Shown: positions 28,486-40,375 of the stretch, one piece after another
How positions within the stretch are numbered: the first letter of the stretch is position 1
Layout of the letters: every line of letters starts with the position of its first letter
Assembly (NCBI GenBank): GCA_029582265.1
Contig: CM055816.1
Location: 86,207,314-86,271,313 of the forward strand
Source of the DNA: Zoroaster sp. YZ-2022
Taxonomy: Eukaryota; Echinodermata; Asteroidea; Forcipulatida; Zoroasteridae
Length of the DNA: 64,000 nt
Direction of reading: 5' to 3'
Translations under genes and position numbers: made by a program
Notes under the pieces: model-generated
Databases searched by the model: none
Told to the model about the DNA's origin: nothing
The model's input: only the letters and a program-made list of their open reading frames with translations

Positions 28486-29465
28486 AAAGGCACCTGGCAC
28501 TGGTATTTTGTCCAAATGTAGCTTTTGTCATAAATATATACATTTTTATGAGTGGAATGTGAATAAACAAGTAACTAAGGTTACAGAAATAGTGGTTTTA
28601 TTGTATTTACGACTTTAGAATAGGCCCCCCCTTTACATTGACACATGGTGGCGCTGTTCGTGACGTCATTCGAGGCGGGGATATTTTCACGATATAGGTG
28701 CAGCAATGCCGCTAGTGCTACGAAAACGGTACCTACACTGACTAGTAAAAGTAGTATAACGTTACATGTACATAGTATGTATAAAGAGAACACAACATGC
28801 ACTTCAAAGTTCAAACTTACCCGGATTTTTTCACGTTTGGCAAATGCTCCTGTAGGTTTGTCACGTCTTTCGGGTTGCTTCAGATTTCCCACTAACTGGG
28901 AATATGGTTGGGATGGCGTCATGTTTCAGAATTACTTTTTTTGTCATGTCAAATGTGTGGTACATCCCGGATTCGAAACACGACGGCTCGAAGTGGTCAC
29001 TGCATAGCGCTGAAAACGACGTCGGACCGGACCACTTTGCCCTCGTTATCCTGACTTTCGCTGCCCATAACCGCCTATATTTGGGATCAGCTGGAAACAG
29101 ATGCAGGCTGACCCCATCTTTAGTTGTTTTGTTGCATCCAGCAGCAATACACCTGGTCGGCATTGCTGGGAAAATGCCGGAAAAATTCCTTTTTTTATAA
29201 CAAACCAAACCACACGGGTCACTACTTGCACGTGTGTAAACACAGGCAATTCTCGAGGGCGTCGAGGGGGGTCGATGTACCATCAGCGGCGAATCCTTCC
29301 TCGAATGACGTCACAAAAAGAGACGGGCGGAGTCACCCTCCAAACAACTTCATATTTTTTTTAAACATATAAATCCTGACAAATAATCACTCAAACAATT
29401 TGTTTATTGTTAATACACATATACTTTATTGTTTAAATCAATAAAAAAACTATTTCCAGGTGCCT
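28486..29465 (-). mobile_element. Kolobok-like THAP-carrying element 2
   Basis: Inverted ends AAAGGCACCTGG at 28486 and CCAGGTGCCTTT at 29456-29467, next to TTAA on both sides. About 980 bp, THAP ORF inside, no DDE core seen. The left end has two extra A before GG. Confidence 0.65.
28861..29163 (-). CDS. THAP-domain protein inside a transposon
   Basis: From the ATG at 29163: MPTRCIAAGCNKTTKDGVSL, HLFPADPKYRRLW, AAKVRITRAKWSGP, CSDHFEPSCFESG, and DAIPTIFP near the end. This is a full THAP zinc-binding domain: C-x-C pair, Cys-Asp-His of CSDH and the AVPTF-type box AIPTIF. About 100 residues. A possible donor (GTTAGT, within CCCAGTTAGTGG on the minus strand near 28890) suggests splicing to a lost downstream exon. 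Closely similar in its first 60 residues to the THAP ORF at 18776 yet inside an element with different ends. Confidence 0.7.
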   Translation of the reverse strand: MPTRCIAAGCNKTTKDGVSLHLFPADPKYRRLWAAKVRITRAKWSGPTSFSALCSDHFEPSCFESGMYHTFDMTKKVILKHDAIPTIFPVSGKSEATRKT

Positions 29466-29683
29466 TTAAACAACAAATGCGGAGTTTAAAGTCTTGAGAA
29501 GTGTGAAAAAGCATTCACAATTCTTACATAAAAAATTTGAAGCTAAAAGTTGTCGTCGGCAACCTTTTTGGAAAATAATGTATAAAATGTTTTCTTTGAA
29601 ATGAGTACTTCAGACAAAATAATAGTTCAGAAGAATTGGTAGCCTACTTTATCAACTTCACATCCTTAGCTTTAATAATACAG

Positions 29684-29932
29684 ACCTGTGATTTTTCAGG
29701 ATTTCTCATTATTTTCTTGAAAGAAAAGAAGTAGCCACCAAGGAAAGAAATAATTATTGTGTCCAGACCTCTAGTTTCTTGTTTGTGGAGAGTCTGGAAA
29801 TCCCCCAAAATCAAACATCCAGGAGGTCAAGGGGGAGGGGCTTTGTCCTCTAGACCCAAGGGAGACCCAGGCTCGGCCGCTACCCATTTTCCAGATGTTT
29901 TACTTTTGTCAAATCACACCCTGAATAATAAT
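29684..29932 (+). repeat. GTGATTTCTCAGG dispersed repeat, copy 2
   Basis: ACCTGTGATTTTTCAGGATT to TTTTACTTTTGTCAAATCAC; interior shorter at the left than copy 1. Confidence 0.75.
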
Positions 29933-29934
29933 CA

Positions 29935-31430
29935 TGTATATACCAACATTGTTACTTCCCTTTATAAGTATTAAATGGGACAACAATATAACCCATAAAC
30001 AAATACATATAATTATGTAATACCTTATCAAGACCATGTGTTGTCAATTATATGTACACTGTTTGACTGTGTTGGCGCCACCAAGCGGTTAATACGGTCT
30101 AAGTCTACATAAAGTTTAATACAGTTTTAGTAGGCCCATAGATAAAAAAGTATTGTTATTCATGCGCGTCGGTGCAAATGATCCTCGTTTTGATCTGATT
30201 TGTATTTATATTAATGTTTTATTCAAGTGTTGATATTTATTTTTTGGCGTATTTGAATTTATTTATAGGACAAAATTATTGTTTTAGGGAATATTATCGT
30301 CAGTTTCACATTTGACCACATGGTAAATTTGTAAATTGTGTTTCCAATTATGTACAGATCCTATAACCCTAACCGCCCCAAATCCTGCAAAATCCTCCAA
30401 GGGGCACTTTTTGAGAATAATTCAGCACTGTTGGAAACTGATACTTTCACCTCTTCAAATGGGACAAAATTACTACTTGGCAAGAAGTACAGGCCATAAG
30501 TACTGAATATGAAAGATCAACGGAAATGCATGGTGCATTTTGAAGATAAGGGCATGTTTCCAAACAAAAATGCACTGATGGATTTTGGAGGATCCAGAAA
30601 GGTTCCTAGCCAGAATACCGAGGGGTGAGGGTTACTAGACGACATAAAAAATTATGTGACTGGAAAGTAAAAACCGCCCTCAACAAACATATTCTTCACT
30701 ACAAAAACCACCAACAATATAAATATATAACTAAAGGCCTATTCATATTGCTGTTACGCATGACACTAAAATCTATTGCTTAATGTTGTACTCGATCGTG
30801 ACCTGAATCGGCCAAAAGTTATTGAAATTTAAAATTGAAGGTTGTATAGATTGTATTTTGTTTTGTCAACGTTAGGCCTACGAGATATTGTCTGACAAAC
30901 CCTGCATGCAATGAGTGTGTTTATTATAACATTCCGAGCCGTGCAGTTTTATTTCAATGTATAGAACTAGGGTGACCGTAAACACATGTTTATATACACT
31001 GTATCAATCTAGTTCCTTCACGTGCTTCAGATTGAATGTGTATTTTCGTTATATTTACTGTGGTGCATGATGGGACTACTTTATTCTTTCCCACAATGCA
31101 CTGGTGTAGTGTTTGATGCTATGAGCCGATTACTATGAATCTAAATCGCATAGGAATCGAATACCTGGAGTTTATTCGCATACAGTAAATTAACAAATTA
31201 ACAATATTGTCTAAAAACATCATCGGTATAAATTTGGAACACGTATTAGATCAATCACCCTGATAAATTATTTCATCAAAGAGGAACCAGGAATTGTTAT
31301 GTCTAATTTACAGTTTTTATATTTATTCTCAAACGTGAGCAAATATTCTGATGAAATGTTCACAGGTTAGTGTTTTTTTTAATTTTTAAAATTAATTCTT
31401 GAAAAACGAGGTTTGAAATAAGTACGTTAC
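29935..31430. other. No gene seen
   Basis: 1.5 kb of AT-rich sequence with no family-like ORF and no clear repeat end. Confidence 0.5.
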
Positions 31431-31433
31431 CAG

Positions 31434-31634
31434 TACACTGTAAAAATGTTGGGCAACATGGGGTTGGGTAAGATTATTTCTTCCAGAATTGGTCAGTATT
31501 TACCACAGCTGTTCACATATTTTGGCAAAAAATTATCCAACATTGGGCAATGGTAAACCAACTGTGTAACTGATATGTTGAACAGTGTTGGGCAACATAT
31601 CAACCGTGTTTTTCCCAATATTTCTTACAGTGTA
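31434..31634. mobile_element. MITE with TACACTGTAA ends
   Basis: TACACTGTAAAAATGTTGGG is mirrored by CCCAATATTTCTTACAGTGTA. 201 bp, TA-flanked, with internal GTTGGGCAACAT repeats. Confidence 0.7.
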
Positions 31635-32095
31635 CCAATTTAAAATACATGGCAAATAAAGGAAGTGCTTTTTCATGTGTCTCTATAATTAGAAGAAATG
31701 AACAAAATAATTCTTTAAACTCAAGGCCTACATATGAAAATGACTGAATATAAATGTCACATATAATATTATAGGCCTAACATGTATGTATTTCAGAAAT
31801 ATCCAAAGGAGGCCAGCTATTTCTAGGCCAGCTGTTTGGTTTCACATAGTGTAACGGGACATTGGAGACGCAACTATGTCCTCTGCTACACGTAAATCCA
31901 GCGATTTATGTGTATGATATTTGAAGGCTTTCATTGAAAATGTCTACGCTTCATGAAAGACTTAAGTATACTTACTACTTCATGAGATATAGGAAATGTA
32001 TACGTCTTCTTTTTAAAACACTGCTTATTATAAAATGGCCCATGTAAGTTATTAGTTTCACGTGTATGTAGACCAACACTGGGTTCGATGAAAAG

Positions 32096-32128
32096 ACAAA
32101 AAAAAAAAAAAAATGAAAAAAAAAAAAA

Positions 32129-32203
<75 letters not shown>
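32096..32203. repeat. A tract and (TA)n microsatellite
   Basis: Poly-A about 32098-32128 then about 37 TA units. Confidence 0.97.
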
Positions 32204-32206
<3 letters not shown>

Positions 32207-32421
32207 CAAGTAAAATGATCAACCATTCCCGCCACTCTTAACTATTAACTAAAGGGTAAAACAAAGATTTTGTATGCAAAGATTTGCTTTATCCAAATTT
32301 GGCCCACTTATTTAATTAAATAACCACTCATAACAGAATAGGTCGGTAATGACGTCACAGACATTGCCTCTGCGCCATTATGCCAATTATTTTGCCCAGT
32401 TTCGGACAAATCTATGTTTAA

Positions 32422-33180
32422 AGGGCCTATGAAATGGAAAGTTATGAATAGATTTACTAAATATCCATGCTTCTGGGCAGTTTAAACACAATTTAAAAAA
32501 AATGATGTAAAGTGAAGATGGAATGAACTATTTACATCTTTAAAATTTCCATACTTTTCATTGACACGAGGGCGCTGTTTCATGGACCATTGAACAAACT
32601 CAGTGTCACATTAGCACTAAAGGCGCACAAAATAAAAACCTGAATCCTTGCCCAAGAAAACAGTCATTACCTAAAAAACAAAATCTGACAGGTAACCAAA
32701 CACTCAGTTAACATGACAGCATACACAATTAAATGAACTAACTTGTGAAAAGACAAGGAATTCGTTCAACTTTTATGCATAAACAGCCATGATGTTGCAT
32801 TTGATCCCACTGTGACATCACTGATGATGTGCTCATGAATATGCAAATATGCATAAGCATCAGTGTATAAGCCAAAATTTGAAAATTGGGCGTCCATATT
32901 TGTTATTCTTTGATAAACAGGGTGTCCAAATATTTAACTCACAATTATTTTGCATGTGTTTTACAAATAAGAGGGTGCCCATTTAGCAAACAGAGCGTCC
33001 AAAAGACACCCAAAGGTATTGCTGGCTAATACTATATGATTAGCAAAAATACCAAATAGTGCAAAAAAGTGGTAATCAAAACCCCAACAAATTGATTTGC
33101 AATTAAAATAAAGAAAAGTAATGTCAGCATGACTTGTGCATAATTTCATCAAGTTAGAAAAATCCTATTTCTTATGCCCT
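32422..33180. mobile_element. Kolobok/T2-like element without ORF, carrying a nested insert
   Basis: TTAAAGGGCCTATGAAA at the left and CTTATGCCCTTTAA at the right, TTAA on both sides. A second fragment at 47231-47372 lacks the insert at about 32862-33029. Confidence 0.65.
32862..33029. mobile_element. GTATTAGCC element, copy 1 (nested)
   Basis: TATAAGCCAAAA and GGGCGTCCAT at the left; GCGTCCAAAAGACACCCAAA and TTGCTGGCTAATACT at the right, as inverted ends. The bordering ATATGCATAAGCA and ATATGATTAGCA look like a decayed long target duplication. Confidence 0.5.
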
Positions 33181-33639
33181 TTAAGCAACTTAGGGTAACA
33201 CTGATCAATGCATTATGCCTTCTTTCACCAAAAAAAATCAGCTCCTAAAATTCATCAGTCCCTAGTCCAACAATATAAGTCAAATTCTCCGTGGAGACAT
33301 AACGAAGATCACTCCACAATTCCTTTTTGTAAATCAGCGGTCGTGACATTTTAGATGTATGCGTAATCAAGCCATTATCTACTTGTAATCATCAATGTCA
33401 TCATTGACCATCCGTGTCCTCACGTAAGATTTTTGTTGATATCACGGTCAGGTGTATCTTCTACGGAAAGGTCCTGTCCTTGGTTCTCTAGGCATCATAC
33501 TAGTACTGACATACATGGTAGGAGATATCACAAGCTACATAACGAAACCATTAGGCCTATCTGGTAATTGACAACATCCTTGATATATAATATTTCAGGT
33601 CAGCTGGAAATAACCTCCAGCCAAATTGAGTGCCAACAT

Positions 33640-33800
33640 ATAATTGACACACCTCCCCCCATTTAGCGACTTTAGAGGTCGTCCATTTTTGGGGGAAACA
33701 AAAATAACATTTGTTGGATCATTTGAGTTTTATGTTGGTAAATTTACTCACAAAACGTTTTTCTCCACTCTGAAAATACTGGCTACGCCACTGCCACTTA
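33640..33800. repeat. Dispersed repeat ending CTACGCCACTGC
   Basis: CACCTCCCCCCATTTAGCG to GGCTACGCCACTGC. Same end motif as the repeats near 10735, 21040 and 46915. Confidence 0.35.
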
Positions 33801-34026
33801 GTCGTCCGACCTACACCTTACATCAACTGAAATATATTACAGTTTTATTATGTGTTTGTAAATTCTGTTGAAATAGTATGTGTTTCAATAAACGCCGTAA
33901 AAGTTCTAACTAATTTATGTTATCGATCTCAGGGGTGGTGCTGTGGTGATGGCCGCACCCACCGACTATAAGACTTAATACCACTCAAAGAAATAGGTTT
34001 AAACAAATCAAGTTTCAGCTTATTTT

Positions 34027-34389
34027 TAAGGCTGTTACGGGTATCTGGGTACCCCGATACCCGACCGAAAATGTCATTACCCGGTTCCATTTTCGGTTCC
34101 AATTACCCGTAAACGACTTTAAAAAAATTCCGACTGAACATTTTGAGCCACACAAACGGGAAATCTCTGATTTAAAAAATTTTTTTTTAAAGAAAGCCTG
34201 AATGAAGACTTTAGAAGTAACATTTGCCGACAGCCTCTCACAGACTTGCCGGCTTTTGTTTGAAACTTGTGTTCGTATTTTATACATTCGGGAGTATTTA
34301 TGTGCTTTTACAGAAATGTTTTCGGGTACCCGGGTATCCGAAGACTTCCAATTTCAGGTTCACGAAATAACCGAAAACGCACAGCCATA
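34027..34389. mobile_element. hAT-like GGGTATC/GGTACC MITE, copy 1
   Basis: Ends TAAGGCTGTTACGGG and CGCACAGCCATA. Flanks CTTATTTT (34019-34026) and CTTATTTC (34390-34397) agree at 7 of 8: an 8-bp target duplication. Subterminal parts are made of GGGTACCCG and GGGTATC motifs. Confidence 0.8.
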
Positions 34390-34526
34390 CTTATTTCAAC
34401 GTGTCGTTCACGAGAATAAAGTAAAAATCATTCAGTTTTTTCGTATTCAATACAATGATAATTTTTTTGTTTTAGGATGACACGGATGTTAATTTTGGAA
34501 ATTATTTGAACATTTTTTTTATATAC

Positions 34527-34785
34527 TACTCAAAACAATTTAGGGAACATCGGATTTTTAACATCAAATAGGTTTGAAATGTTCCATGAACCGGGATTTT
34601 CATTTGCAACCCCCTCTCTCTTTCAGTAGTCATGTCATGAAATGTGTAATCACTACATGCATCCTTTATCATCTGTTTCATTGTGCAGTTGTTTCTCATC
34701 AATTCTGTGAAACATTGTGTTTATCTGAAATAAATGATCTTGTTTTAACTGAGATTATTCCGGTGTTTCCTAAATTGTTTTGAGT
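34527..34785. mobile_element. Tc1/mariner-type MITE, copy 1
   Basis: ACTCAAAACAATTTAGGGAA at the left; TTTCCTAAATTGTTTTGAGT at the right; TA flanks. Nearly identical to 56896-57165, so young. Confidence 0.85.
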
Positions 34786-34984
34786 ATATGATAGCACCTG
34801 ATGGGACACGAATATTTCAATGTTTGAAACCATCATTGACTATAGATTGATGAAATTCTCCTGTCGGGTCGGGTGATAAACAATCGAATCAATTGTTTAT
34901 CATGCAAGAATTTCATCATGTGTACATATCGCGGTACCCAATGCTATAATTATAGGATTCTAGCCGGCGAATCGTCATCGGGCA

Positions 34985-35056
34985 AGCTTGGCAGTCAAGA
35001 GGTTAAGACGTCTGCACTAATAAGCAGGAGGTCGTTGTTTCGAATCCCGCCCGAGC
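34985..35056 (+). repeat. tRNA-like sequence
   Basis: GCTTGGCAGTCAAGAGG start, TTTCGAATCCCGCC as B box and CCGAGC end that partly pairs with GCTTGG. The anticodon loop would be 8 bases. Likely a pseudogene or SINE head. Confidence 0.45.
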
Positions 35057-35059
35057 TTA

Positions 35060-35915
35060 CAATGCTTCATACATTACGTCAGTGTAAGAGCACAATCAAA
35101 ATCAATCATCCTCAACTAATTAAATTTGTTTTAATTTAAATTTAATACAAAACCTGTTGTTTAATTTGATGAATCTTCTTGTTTCTTGTTCTCTTGCTCC
35201 ATTTCAATTTCACCTATGTTCAAGTTTTAAGTGGCAATTACCTGAATGTTTTTTTTGTATTTGGACTTATTGTTTGGTCAGTTTGAAATAAAGCCAAGAT
35301 GATTGAATGAACATTATACAAAGTAAGTTGTATGCAAAACTATGATCAAAGCGTGCACTATATTTCCCGGCCATAAAAGCTTATAATTTAAACAAAAACA
35401 AATTCAACCCTTCAGGGCTATCGAAATAAGATTCCTTTATAGTTTACACAACTACTACTCCACCTTCCATTTTAAGATATTCTCTACAATTAGGCGTTTC
35501 TTGAGGTTAATTATCCTTCCCTTGAGAATCACTCAAACGGCGAACATCTTAAGCGAGTACGTGCGTAGCATTATCTCAGAATTATTATTGCCCGAAGAAC
35601 AACCCGTATCGGCTAGTAAGTGATTTCAGATGAAATGACACGTGTGCGTCCCGATCGTTATTTTTTCGTAGGGTATTGGTACCTAGTTGTGAGCTTAAAG
35701 TACATGTAGCCTACACATGGACAAGTAATGCATAAAGAAAGAGTTTTCTGGTGATATATCTTGGATGTTTGGGGAGGGAAGACTCTGAGAACCACACGTA
35801 TGGAATAGTACTTTTTCATGTTTACGGGTACCAGTATGAGCACCAGTTATTTTGGCAAAACTACTTCTAAGAGTAGGCTATACTAACTTTCTGTGAATAA
35901 TACATTATAGGTCTA
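35060..35915. other. No gene seen
   Basis: AT-rich sequence, no recognised coding or repeat signal. Confidence 0.5.
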
Positions 35916-35917
35916 CA

Positions 35918-36190
35918 GTCCTGTGATTTCTCAGGATTTTTCCTGATATCAAGATTTTTTTTAGAAATCTCACTTTGCTTCAGAATGTTCTAGAAAGAAG
36001 AGAAGTAGTCACTAAGGAAAGAAAGAAGTAGCCTGCATTGTGTCCACAACTCTAGTTTCTTGTCTGTGGGGATGTAGAGAGTCTGTAAATCCTCCAAAAT
36101 CCAGGAGGTTCAGGGGCTTTGTTCTGTAGATCATATAGGGAGACACCCTGGCCTGTTTTCAGGATGTTTTACTTTTGTCAAATCACACCT
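35918..36190 (+). repeat. GTGATTTCTCAGG dispersed repeat, copy 3
   Basis: CCTGTGATTTCTCAGGATTT to TTTTACTTTTGTCAAATCAC with the full interior. Confidence 0.8.
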
Positions 36191-36305
36191 CTTATTATAA
36201 GCAACATTTGAAAGTGTCAGCATGGTCACAAGAACTTGTGAATATGCATTCTGGAGTTTTTGTATTCTTTCTAATATAAAATTTATGAAAGAACACACTT
36301 TCTTA

Positions 36306-36692
36306 TAAGCTTGGGCGATATCAATTGTTTTCATCCACGATATATCGGCAAACATATATCGCGATTTTCGATTCAGGCATGATTGCTTTAGAGCCGATAA
36401 CCACAGGTATGTACCCCTGTACACGCGTCACAATAAATCACAAATTCGTTTGCAGAGCGTGTGTGTAGTTCGGCTTTGTTTCTTACTTCCAAAAGCTGAA
36501 AAGACTGTTCTAAATTTGTTTCCATAGAATTTCTGACTTGGCTTACAATGGCAATTTTTTTTAAATCGCGATATATTTTTTTAATCGCGATTTGCCGATA
36601 TCTCGATAACTTAAAAAAGGTTCTCGATATCGTATAATCGAATAAAAAAGGTATCGCGATATTCGATATTATCGTGTTATCGCCCAAGCTTA
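36306..36692 (+). mobile_element. hAT-like GATATCG MITE, copy 2
   Basis: 387 bp with TAAGCTTGGGCGATA inverted ends. Flanks CTTTCTTA (36298-36305) and CTTTCCTA (36693-36700) agree at 7 of 8 positions, an 8-bp target duplication. Confidence 0.92.
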
Positions 36693-36777
36693 CTTTCCTA
36701 AATTCAAAATTGTAATTATTTCACGGTTCCTAAATAGGACAGCTTCTCAGAAAACAATCTTTTTTATGGAAGATTAA

Positions 36778-37329
36778 CCCTCCTACTGTTTGACCATTTG
36801 AAACCATTCAACATTTCCACTTTCAAAAATGGCCATTGGTTTTGTACACACATGGTGATACCATTTGAAAAGTGTTGGTAGCAAGCTTTACTACCATTCA
36901 AATCCATTCAAATGGTTTTTGAATGGTGGATACACTACACCTTGGTGTGTTTCCATAGCCGAATGGTTTCAAATGGTGAATGTACTACACAGTGGCTTAT
37001 AATTCAAATGGTTTTGAATGGTGGATACACTACACCTTGGTGTGTTTCCATAGCCGAATGGTTTCAAATGGTGAATGTACTACACAGTGGCTTATCATTC
37101 AAATGGTTTTGAATGGTGGATACACTACACCTTGGTGTGTTTCCATAGCCGAATGGTTTCAAATGGTGAATGTACTATAAACATTATTATTATTATTACA
37201 CAGTGGCTTATAAATCATTCAAATGGTTTTGAATGGTGGATGCACTACACCTTGGTGTGTTTCACAAAACGAATGGTTTCAAATGGTGCATCAACTTGTC
37301 TGAAAAAGGCACCAGCAGAAGTAGGAGGG
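36778..37329. mobile_element. piggyBac-type MITE with amplified interior
   Basis: TTAA (36774-36777) then CCCTCCTACT; AGTAGGAGGG then TTAA (37330-37333). The interior holds about four tandem units of about 95 bp. Confidence 0.85.
36905..37295. repeat. 95-bp tandem repeat
   Basis: Unit runs from TCAAATGGTTTTGAATGGTG through CACCTTGGTGTGTTTCC to AATGTACTACACAGTGGCTT. The fourth unit is preceded by an ATT run at 37183-37198. Confidence 0.95.
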
Positions 37330-37696
37330 TTAATACCATCATGAGCTTTACATTAAGTAATTTTTATGTTACAGTTCGAACATTTGGTTATTGTTGTATT
37401 ATCAATCATGTCCCTGTTCCTTTTAAAGGGAATGTTGTCAAAATTGCGTCTACATTCTCTACAAATAAGCTTAATCGCTGTAAATCAGTTAACAATTCCT
37501 GCTAAAATGGTTTTGATTGGTGGTAATTAAAATAAAGTAAAAATAAAAACATATGGCAAATAAATTTTATTAAAGTAATGACATTATTTCTTTGTTTATA
37601 CCAAGCAATGTAGGCCTATGTGTGCACCTTTGTGGTTTAGTTTGATTACCGTATTTGATACAAAAAGTCGTGTGCTCTACGAGTGATTTCCAGACT

Positions 37697-37770
37697 GCTG
37701 CTTATATCATGGGACATAATTCCTGGCTGTACATCATGCTTTGGTTCAATGAATTCTGACTAGCACTTCT
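37697..37770. repeat. Dispersed repeat shared with 1655-1745
   Basis: CCTGGCTGTACATCATGCTT and TGGTTCAATGAATTCTGACT match CCTGGCTATACCGCATGCTT and TGGTTCAGTGACTTCTGACT. Confidence 0.55.
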
Positions 37771-38202
37771 GAACAAAGATATTGACATTGGTGGGTGCAT
37801 CAATACAAATCATTAAAAAAGACTTAAAAATCTTAAAATTTTAAAAACTAAAAATCTAAAATGTTGATTGATGTCTAACCTTTTATTTTATTCTCAATTT
37901 AATGTGGATTGTCCAGAGGCCCGTCGAGTTATTCTCATCCCAATGGAAACCACCCTCTACACTAGTGAAAACGCCCACACTAAAAAGCATCCATTGTGGA
38001 GAAAAGGCCTCACACCTGAAATCAAATTCGGACCACTTTTTCAGGGCCTTGTGTATCCAAATTACTCAAAGTGGAAGTCAAGGACCTCCAGATCATGATA
38101 TTTTTTACACAATCCCACAACTGAATGGGCCTCAAATATTTGTATTTCAGGAAAAAAAATTGAGGACATACAAATTATGATAAACAGCTCGGCGCATGAA
38201 TT

Positions 38203-38278
38203 TCACTATTCAGTGGGTTGCACCCTGGTAGGGCGCTGGCACTTGAATCCAGATGTCACAGGTTCAAATCCCACTTTT
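38203..38278 (+). repeat. tRNA-like sequence
   Basis: TGGTAGGGCGCTGG and AGGTTCAAATCCCAC at tRNA-like spacing; no paired acceptor stem. The same order (37697-type repeat, then tRNA-like part) occurs at 1655-1860. Confidence 0.4.
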
Positions 38279-38605
38279 GTTCAAAATTTCGAATGTCCGT
38301 TTGTATGAAGTGATGTGATAATAAAAGTATAAAGAAAAAACAAAATGAATCATTGTTTTTGTTAAAAAAGAATATTAATTTTGTTTTAAAACAATAAAAA
38401 AATACATCCAGATGTTTTGATTGGCAAACACGTGCTTCTTATTAATTATAACATTAAATCACCTTGAAATGTTGGTAATTAAGGAAAGATTTTTAAAATT
38501 AAGATATACATTAAACAATCATTCTGTGAAAGTTTCAATTGATTACGTTGTTTTGTTAACGAGTTAATAATAAAAATGCGTTAATATTTTGCGATCGGCA
38601 CTTCG

Positions 38606-38835
38606 AAGGGACAATATCGTCACGTCAATATCGTCATCAACAGGCCATGGAAACGGAGTTCTAGTTTTAGAATAACTTAGTGACTGAAAACTATACCCTA
38701 CATGATAAGGTCATATAACCGATGCTGCTGCATAAATGAGCCAGTAATTTTCTGTCACCGTGTTTATCTTAAAACTAGGACACCGATTCCACGCCGTTAA
38801 AGGTCTGCTCTGATTGTGACGATATTGCCCCTTTA
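38606..38835 (+). mobile_element. Kolobok/T2-like foldback MITE, copy 4
   Basis: AAGGGACAATATCGTCACG start, GTGACGATATTGCCCCTTTA end with TTAA at the right only. Confidence 0.85.
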
Positions 38836-39429
38836 AAGATGATATCGCTCGTGTTTTGTTAAGACGACCCACAACATAGAATTTATAAAGCGAACGAATT
38901 TTGAAAGATAATATCTTGCTAAACGAGAAAAAGCTAACATTATGAAATTCGGATGTCGGAAACTGTAAATAAAAGCGATATTTCTGATTGACAGACGCGC
39001 TCGCCAATCGGAAAAACTGCCCAACACACTTCGCCTTACATACAATGTGGTAACGTGCAACCTGAGGATTAAAACGCGGGGCCGCCTTTTTATTAATTTG
39101 AGTTTTTGATTTACTGGTACTAATCATTGACGGTTTATTTCGTTTAATGTTTCAAATGAAAACTTATAACTTCCTTAACCTTATAGAAAAAAATCTATTG
39201 AACATATAAATGTATTTTTCCTGTGAAATCGGCCCAAACATGGGAGATACATGTACATCTTTATGTGAAAACACTGAACCGCATTTTTTTGTAACAAAGC
39301 TTGTAACGAGTATGCTTGTAAGAATCAGAACGAGAGTTTCAGATTAGTTGCGTTGTGTTGCGATAAAATAATGAAAATATATTATAATGTAGAATTTAGA
39401 AAACAATACTTTGATGGGATGTAAGCAAA

Positions 39430-39684
39430 TGTGACCCGCTCTTGCAAAACCCGAAACTTCTCGGCATTCACCATAATGCGTAACAGCCATGAAAAGGTCA
39501 AAAACTGACCCCAGGGACCAGTTTGAGATTTTTGTGTCACCATATAGAGCATTTGCTCTAGATTTTGATGGAAAAAGAAAAATCCTGAAATGTTGTTGGG
39601 AACATTGTTAATTTTCACGATAAATTTGGGAGGTCACTCCGAAAAGTTGGGTCAAAGTTTAGGGTTTTGCCAGAGCCAGTCACA
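39430..39684. mobile_element. MITE with TGTGAC ends
   Basis: TGTGACCCGCTCTTGCAAAA at the left is mirrored by TTTTGCCAGAGCCAGTCACA at the right, about 30 bp of inverted ends. A single end recurs beside Rh exon c. Confidence 0.75.
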
Positions 39685-39786
39685 AAATGTTAATGTTATG
39701 AATTTATGTAATAAGTAACATACATTTTATAATCTAAAACCATGGTAAAGTATTGAAGCCCCATTCGGCTCATATTATGAAAAGTA

Positions 39787-40112
39787 CGGTAGTGCTTGGA
39801 GTTACCGGTTAGTTCGCTAACCGTTTAACCGACACTTTCACTTATCGGTTAACCGAAAGTTGGTACCCAACGGCCACACAAACGAGATCATTGGCAAATA
39901 TGTATACATTTTCAATGAAAAAGCATCAATAAACTTCCCGCATGATTGTTTAATAACCAATGCAGCAAAAAAGAAAGTCTAAAACAACAAAATGGGCGGC
40001 AAATTCTTCCAAAATTGTTTTATTTTATTGGATTTGGTTAGCCGGTTAGCAAATTTCTGAACTGTTAGTGCAGTTTCGGTCGGTTAACCAGTTAACTGTC
40101 CCGTCAGTACGA
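39787..40112. mobile_element. GGTTAACC MITE, copy 1
   Basis: Both ends carry GGTTAACCG-type motifs (ACCGGTTAGTTCGCTAACCG; TTTCGGTCGGTTAACCAG). Interior GCCACACAAACG and GCATGATTG. Second copy at 58093. Confidence 0.7.
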
Positions 40113-40375
40113 AACAAAAACATGAGGAACAACGCATGTAGGTAGATATACAGATAGAAAGATAATGGTTTATTGCATTCTACTTATTCGCCGCCAACGG
40201 CGGAATTGACAGAATAGTTAAATTCAAGTAACACGAGACAAAATTAATAATTTGCATAAAAAAATAGCCAAATTATTAAATACACTACATAAAGGAAAAT
40301 ATATATATTTAAAATGTACCGTACATGTTCTTCGAAAAAAATCACTATACGTACATTGAATAACGGTGTCGGTGT

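Noticed and set aside
36912..37344. Overlapping ORFs in the 95-bp repeat
   Set aside because: Repeat translation in shifting frames.
38711..39127. 138-codon minus ORF
   Set aside because: Starts in unique sequence and runs into a MITE end; no domain.
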